This document shows, piece by piece, positions 60,403-64,000 of a stretch of DNA of 64,000 nucleotides (within the stretch, counting starts at the first letter, position 1; every line of letters begins with the position of its first letter). The position numbers and the translations under genes were made by a program. The stretch is taken from the NCBI GenBank assembly GCA_026014735.1, contig JAOZHT010000002.1, positions 124,001 to 188,000 on the forward strand, given 5' to 3'. The notes below the pieces were generated by a model. It was given only the letters and a program-made list of their open reading frames with translations, searched no databases and had not been told where the DNA came from. The stretch is from Candidatus Bathyarchaeota archaeon (GTDB lineage: Archaea; Thermoproteota; Bathyarchaeia; Bathyarchaeales; Bathycorpusculaceae).

Positions 60403-60832
60403 AACCCTACCGCAGAGGCTGCAGCAGCTTCATTTGGTGGAGAAGCTGCTGATTCAGGGACTGATTTTAGCAGTCACCCTAACCATAGTCCAGATGTACC
60501 TTGAAAGCCAAGAGGGCCCCTTCATGGCTTATCTGCCCCCCATAGGCTTTGCCCTCTGGTTAACTGTCGCCTTCCTAGTCCAACCCATAGCCGTCGGCGC
60601 ACTCAACATCTTCCTGATAAACCTCCTCTACGGAACCAAAGGCTGGCAAGTCGGCTTCTGGCTAAACGGAGTATTTTTGGTGCTGCTCTTCATGGCACTT
60701 AACACTGTCCTGCAGACAGCGCTGGGCTGGCCGTTTATCTACGTTGCAGCGTTGGACATCGCGGTGCTTTCGCTGCCCCTCGGCTGCATGGCAAGGTTCA
60801 GTAATGGCGGCTGGAAGAAGCCCATAAATTAG
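60386..60832 (+). CDS. four-helix membrane protein coupled to the glycosidase
   Basis: The four hydrophobic segments are GLILAVTLTIVQMYL, GFALWLTVAFLVQPIAVGALNIFLINLLY, FWLNGVFLVLLFMALNTVLQ and FIYVAALDIAVLSLPLG. Its TTG start lies inside the end of the glycosidase gene. The family is not recognised. It could anchor or export the same glycan product. Confidence 0.6.
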   Translation: MQKTLETLPQRLQQLHLVEKLLIQGLILAVTLTIVQMYLESQEGPFMAYLPPIGFALWLTVAFLVQPIAVGALNIFLINLLYGTKGWQVGFWLNGVFLVLLFMALNTVLQTALGWPFIYVAALDIAVLSLPLGCMARFSNGGWKKPIN

Positions 60833-60922
60833 AAAGTACAGAACCCCACGGTTTTCGGGTTGATTCATCTTTTTTCCACTAAAAAGTTAAAACAATCTCC
60901 TTGCGCATAGTCATTAAAGGAA

Positions 60923-63814
60923 ATGTCAGCCCAAAACGCCTCCGCATTTGCACTTCTGGCCCAACCTGTCCAATCTGCGCTTGCAGACTTCGGGTTCATA
61001 GAGCCCACGCTGCCTCAGGCGCTCGCGTTTGCGCCCATTTTGGAGGGCAAAAACGTCTTGTTGATTGCGCCAACGGGTACAGGCAAAACCGAGGCGGTGC
61101 TGCTGCCCATCTTCTCCAAGCTTCTTGAGCACAAAAGCCCCCAGCAATGCGGCATCCAAGTCATCTACATCACGCCGCTACGCGCCCTTAACCGCGACAT
61201 GCTTAAGCGCCTCAAGTACTGGAGCGGAAAACTCGACTTAACCGTCGACGTACGCCACGGCGACACCGAAATGAAAATCCGCCGCAAACAAGCCAAAACC
61301 CCACCCCAACTCTTAGTCACTACTCCTGAAACTCTCCAAGCGATTCTGCCGGGGTCACAGATGCGTCGCCACCTCAAAAACGTGGAGTTCGTGGTTATCG
61401 ATGAAGTGCATGATTTAGCCGCCAGCAAACGGGGTGCACAGCTCTCGTTGGCGCTCGAGCGGCTGCGGCTGGTTACTGGACGCGAGTTTCAACGCATCGG
61501 ATTATCAGCAACCATAGGCAACCCACAGGAAGTCGCCGGTTACCTCGCGGGAAGCCGCCGACCCGTCTTGTTGGTGGAGGCATCCGCGGAGAAAAGCTAC
61601 CGCTACAGCGTAGAGCAGCCCCTGCCGGTGGAGGCAGATTTTGAGTTGGCGGGTAAACTGGAAAGCAGCCCCGAAGCTGCCGCCCGCATCCGCCGCATGC
61701 TTGAACTGGTGGATAGCCACCGTTCCACGCTGCTTTTTGTTAACAGCCGCACCGTCGCCGAAGTTTTGGGTTATAAACTGTCGCAGCTAGGACGCGGTGA
61801 CATCGCGGTGCATCATGGCTCCATCTCCAAGGAGGAACGCATCGCCATTGAGGATGCCTTCAAGGAGGGGCAGCTTAAAGCGATTATCTGCACCAGCACC
61901 TTGGAGCTTGGCATCGATGTGGGGCAGGTGGATTTGGTGCTGCAGTATATGTCGCCGCGGCACGTCAGCAGTTTGATTCAGCGGGTGGGCAGAAGCGGAC
62001 ACCGATTGGGTGGGCAATCCGAGGGGGCAGTAATCACCGTTTATCCCGATGATACCTTGGAGGCGCTGGCGGCGATTAGAAACGCCAAGCGGGGCTGCAT
62101 CGAAGCCGTAGCTATGCATGTGGGGGCGCTGGATGTTTTGGCGCATCAGACCGCGGGGTTGCTGATGGATTTGCAGGCGCCACTTGCTGTGGCGGATTTG
62201 CTTAGGCTCATCCGCAGAAGCCACCTCTACGGCAGCCTCCAGAAAAGCGAGCTTTTGGACCTGCTACGCTTTTTAGACAGCCTCAACCAAATAAGACTCA
62301 GCGAAGACGAAGCCACATTGACTAAAACCCGAAAAACCCGCCCCTACTACTACGAAAACCTATCCATGATACCTGACGAGCGCCGCTACCCCGTCATAAA
62401 CGTAATATCTGACCGCAAAATCGGCAGCCTAGGAGACGAATTCATGGCGCTCCACGCCCGCGTCGGCTTAAGCTTCATCATGCGCGGGAAGGTTTGGAGG
62501 ATAGTGCAGATTGAGGATGAAGCGGGAGTGGTGCATGTTGTGCCCTCGGAGGATCCGATGGCGTCGGTTCCCGGCTGGGACGGCGAGATTTTGCCTGTGC
62601 CCTACGAGTTGGCGCAGCAGACGGGGCAGAATCGGCAGCGAATCGCACAGGCCCTCAAGGAAACAGGCGACGCCGCGGTTGCAGCGGAGGTTTTGGCGAA
62701 AGAGTTGGGCTCGGATAAAGCCAGCATGGCGGCGGCGATTTCGGAGGTGGAGGAGCAAATTAAGCTGGGTGCGCCCTTGCCCACACAGGACCACATTGTG
62801 CTTGAAGCCTACGACCGCTACCTCATCGTGCATGCATGCTTTGGGGAACTGGTAAATAAGGCGCTGGGCGGCATTTTTGACAGCGTCCTCTCGGAGCGTG
62901 AACTCATCAGCGGATGGTGGACTGACGGCTACCGCATCCTCATCGAGGCGCCACGCAAACTCAACAAGTACGATTTGGCTGAGTTGCCCCAAACGCTTTT
63001 CGGCTTAACCGACCAAGCCGTCAACGACGCCTTCAACCGCTATTTAGAGGCAAAGTTCCCATTCGGCTACAAAATGAAGTTCGTGGCGGAACGCTTCGGG
63101 GTGCTGCCAAGGGGCAAGACAATGAGTTATCAGAGGCAAGCCGAACTTAAATCGCGCTTCGATAACACGCCCATTTACCGTGAAACCATCCGGGAAGCCC
63201 TTATGGAGAAGGTGGATTTAGAGACGGCAAAGCAAATAATGCGAGATGTGAAGGCGGGCCACATCAAAGTCACCACTTACGTCAGCTACGATAAGCCCAC
63301 GCCGCTTGCATACCATATCCTCTCAAAATTCGGCGATGTATCCGAGTTGATGGCGCCTGAGAAGGTGCTGGTCAGCAATATCGACAAACTTAAAATGGCT
63401 ATAGATGCCCGTGTGGTGATGCTGATGTGCATGAAATGCGGGCAGTGGACAGTGCAGCAGAAAATCAAAGATTTGCCCCCTGAGCCCGTTTGTGGCAAAT
63501 GTGGGTCGGGGCTTTTGGCGCCGCTGTACCGAAGCCAAGATGTTAATCAACTGCGGGATGCTTTGACACGGAGGCGGGAGGGAAAGGAGCTTTCGCCAGA
63601 GGAACTCAAGGAGCTCAGTGTAGCCCGCCGCAAAGCCGACCTTACACTCAGCTATGGCAAGCAGGCGGTGCGTGCTTTGCAGGTGAAGGGGGTGGGCGCG
63701 GAGACGGCGTCGCGGATTCTGGGTAAGATGCACCCTGAAGAGGACAAGTTCTATATGGACCTGCTTAAAGCGAAAATCCAGTTTCTGCGCACACGGGAAT
63801 TCTGGGATAAGTAG
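60923..63814 (+). CDS. Lhr-type large DEAD/DEAH helicase with zinc ribbon
   Basis: The first 600 residues show the Lhr core: LIAPTGTGKTEA (I), VVIDEVHDLAASKRGAQL (II, DEVH), GLSATIG (III), TSTLELGIDVGQVDLVLQYMSPRHVSSLIQRVGRSGHRLG (V-VI). A winged helix and the Lhr-specific domain 4 follow, then a zinc ribbon (CMKCGQWTVQQKIKDLPPEPVCGKCGSG). A C-terminal helix-hairpin-helix-like KGVGAETASRILGKM ends the 963 residues. Archaeal Lhr proteins act in DNA repair or RNA processing. The ribbon and HhH tail place it in the longer archaeal class. Confidence 0.92.
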   Translation: MSAQNASAFALLAQPVQSALADFGFIEPTLPQALAFAPILEGKNVLLIAPTGTGKTEAVLLPIFSKLLEHKSPQQCGIQVIYITPLRALNRDMLKRLKYWSGKLDLTVDVRHGDTEMKIRRKQAKTPPQLLVTTPETLQAILPGSQMRRHLKNVEFVVIDEVHDLAASKRGAQLSLALERLRLVTGREFQRIGLSATIGNPQEVAGYLAGSRRPVLLVEASAEKSYRYSVEQPLPVEADFELAGKLESSPEAAARIRRMLELVDSHRSTLLFVNSRTVAEVLGYKLSQLGRGDIAVHHGSISKEERIAIEDAFKEGQLKAIICTSTLELGIDVGQVDLVLQYMSPRHVSSLIQRVGRSGHRLGGQSEGAVITVYPDDTLEALAAIRNAKRGCIEAVAMHVGALDVLAHQTAGLLMDLQAPLAVADLLRLIRRSHLYGSLQKSELLDLLRFLDSLNQIRLSEDEATLTKTRKTRPYYYENLSMIPDERRYPVINVISDRKIGSLGDEFMALHARVGLSFIMRGKVWRIVQIEDEAGVVHVVPSEDPMASVPGWDGEILPVPYELAQQTGQNRQRIAQALKETGDAAVAAEVLAKELGSDKASMAAAISEVEEQIKLGAPLPTQDHIVLEAYDRYLIVHACFGELVNKALGGIFDSVLSERELISGWWTDGYRILIEAPRKLNKYDLAELPQTLFGLTDQAVNDAFNRYLEAKFPFGYKMKFVAERFGVLPRGKTMSYQRQAELKSRFDNTPIYRETIREALMEKVDLETAKQIMRDVKAGHIKVTTYVSYDKPTPLAYHILSKFGDVSELMAPEKVLVSNIDKLKMAIDARVVMLMCMKCGQWTVQQKIKDLPPEPVCGKCGSGLLAPLYRSQDVNQLRDALTRRREGKELSPEELKELSVARRKADLTLSYGKQAVRALQVKGVGAETASRILGKMHPEEDKFYMDLLKAKIQFLRTREFWDK

Positions 63815-63854
63815 CGGGGAGAGAACAGTTTTATTACTCCTTGGAGGTTTAGCT

Positions 63855-64000
63855 TTGAGAGCCATGACGATTAAAGCTGTTCTCTTCGACATGTTCGATA
63901 CGCTGATGCTTATACAGAAAAACCACGAATTCTACAAGCCCTCCCTTATGCGGATGTATCGGTTCCTCAGCGGATATGGCCTAGAAGTGGCCTTTGAGCG
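63855..64000 (+). CDS. HAD-superfamily hydrolase, start only (partial)
   Basis: The gene runs off the window. The visible 48 residues begin KAVLFDMFDTLMLIQKNHEFYKPSL, the first HAD motif (nucleophile Asp in DMFDTL, like the DxFGT subclass). TTG 63855 follows GGAGGT by six bases; ATG 63864 is an alternative. The substrate cannot be inferred from this part. Confidence 0.75.
   Translation, partial: MRAMTIKAVLFDMFDTLMLIQKNHEFYKPSLMRMYRFLSGYGLEVAFE

Noticed and set aside
62468-62992. Open minus-strand frame of 174 codons opposite the Lhr helicase
   Set aside because: It lies wholly within a well-supported helicase gene and shows no family motif.
1-64000. CRISPR array, rRNA genes, insertion sequences
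   Set aside because: No regularly spaced repeats, no rRNA-like stretches and no transposase genes or terminal inverted repeats were seen on reading.

Overview
The window is archaeal chromosome, most like Candidatus Bathyarchaeota or a close TACK relative. The evidence is a minus-strand enolase, ribosomal protein S2, MEMO1 gene order, ABCE1/Rli1, Dph6, an Lhr-type helicase, a TrmB regulator, a PadR regulator, a VapBC pair, FeoB with a fused DtxR-FeoA regulator, a tRNA-Pro whose CCA is encoded, and many TTG/GTG starts behind GGAGG-type ribosome sites. The lineage is inferred from gene content and was not tested.

Layout. 1-9.7 kb: a sugar-isomerase-like TIM barrel, the eno-rpsB-MEMO operon, an iron-uptake operon with two DtxR-type operators around its TATA box, and two MscS channels on either side of two mini-genes. 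9.8-19.5 kb: a receiver protein, a NifU-type scaffold, a RarA-C-terminal-like protein, an ECF transporter S component, a large TrmB regulator, a secreted protein, a B12-binding radical SAM enzyme and several small zinc-ribbon or basic proteins. 19.6-21.2 kb: two decayed tRNA 3'-end relics separated by a PadR regulon and a VapBC module. This looks like the remains of older integrations at the locus.

21.2-37.0 kb is an AT-rich integrated element of 15,774 bp. It is bounded by a perfect 46-bp direct repeat whose right copy is the 3' part of an intact tRNA-Pro(UGG). Integration has split the integrase gene in the SSV1 manner: intC starts inside attL and intN ends inside attR, and joining the ends restores one 346-residue frame. 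The cargo includes a degenerate AAA+ Rep-like protein with a divergent HTH partner, and several candidate defence genes: an HhH-GPD-like/PD-(D/E)XK-like cassette, a GIY-YIG nuclease, a GHKL-ATPase operon, an RX4H (HEPN-like) protein and a TIR protein. It also holds an AbrB pair with one broken copy and a twice-frameshifted membrane gene.

37.2-64 kb returns to host sequence: a polysaccharide deacetylase, SerA, two flavodoxin-like reductases, a nine-PAS histidine kinase overlapping both its receiver partner and a small upstream protein, a Lon-related protease, a class I glutamine amidotransferase translationally coupled to Dph6, a U32-family protein, an acyltransferase, Rli1/ABCE1, a 22-residue acidic micro-protein with a strong ribosome site, a membrane-anchored flavodoxin, a DEAD-box helicase with a possible structured RNA upstream, a membrane-anchored glycosidase, an Lhr-type helicase and the start of a HAD hydrolase. 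No CRISPR array, rRNA or insertion sequence was seen.
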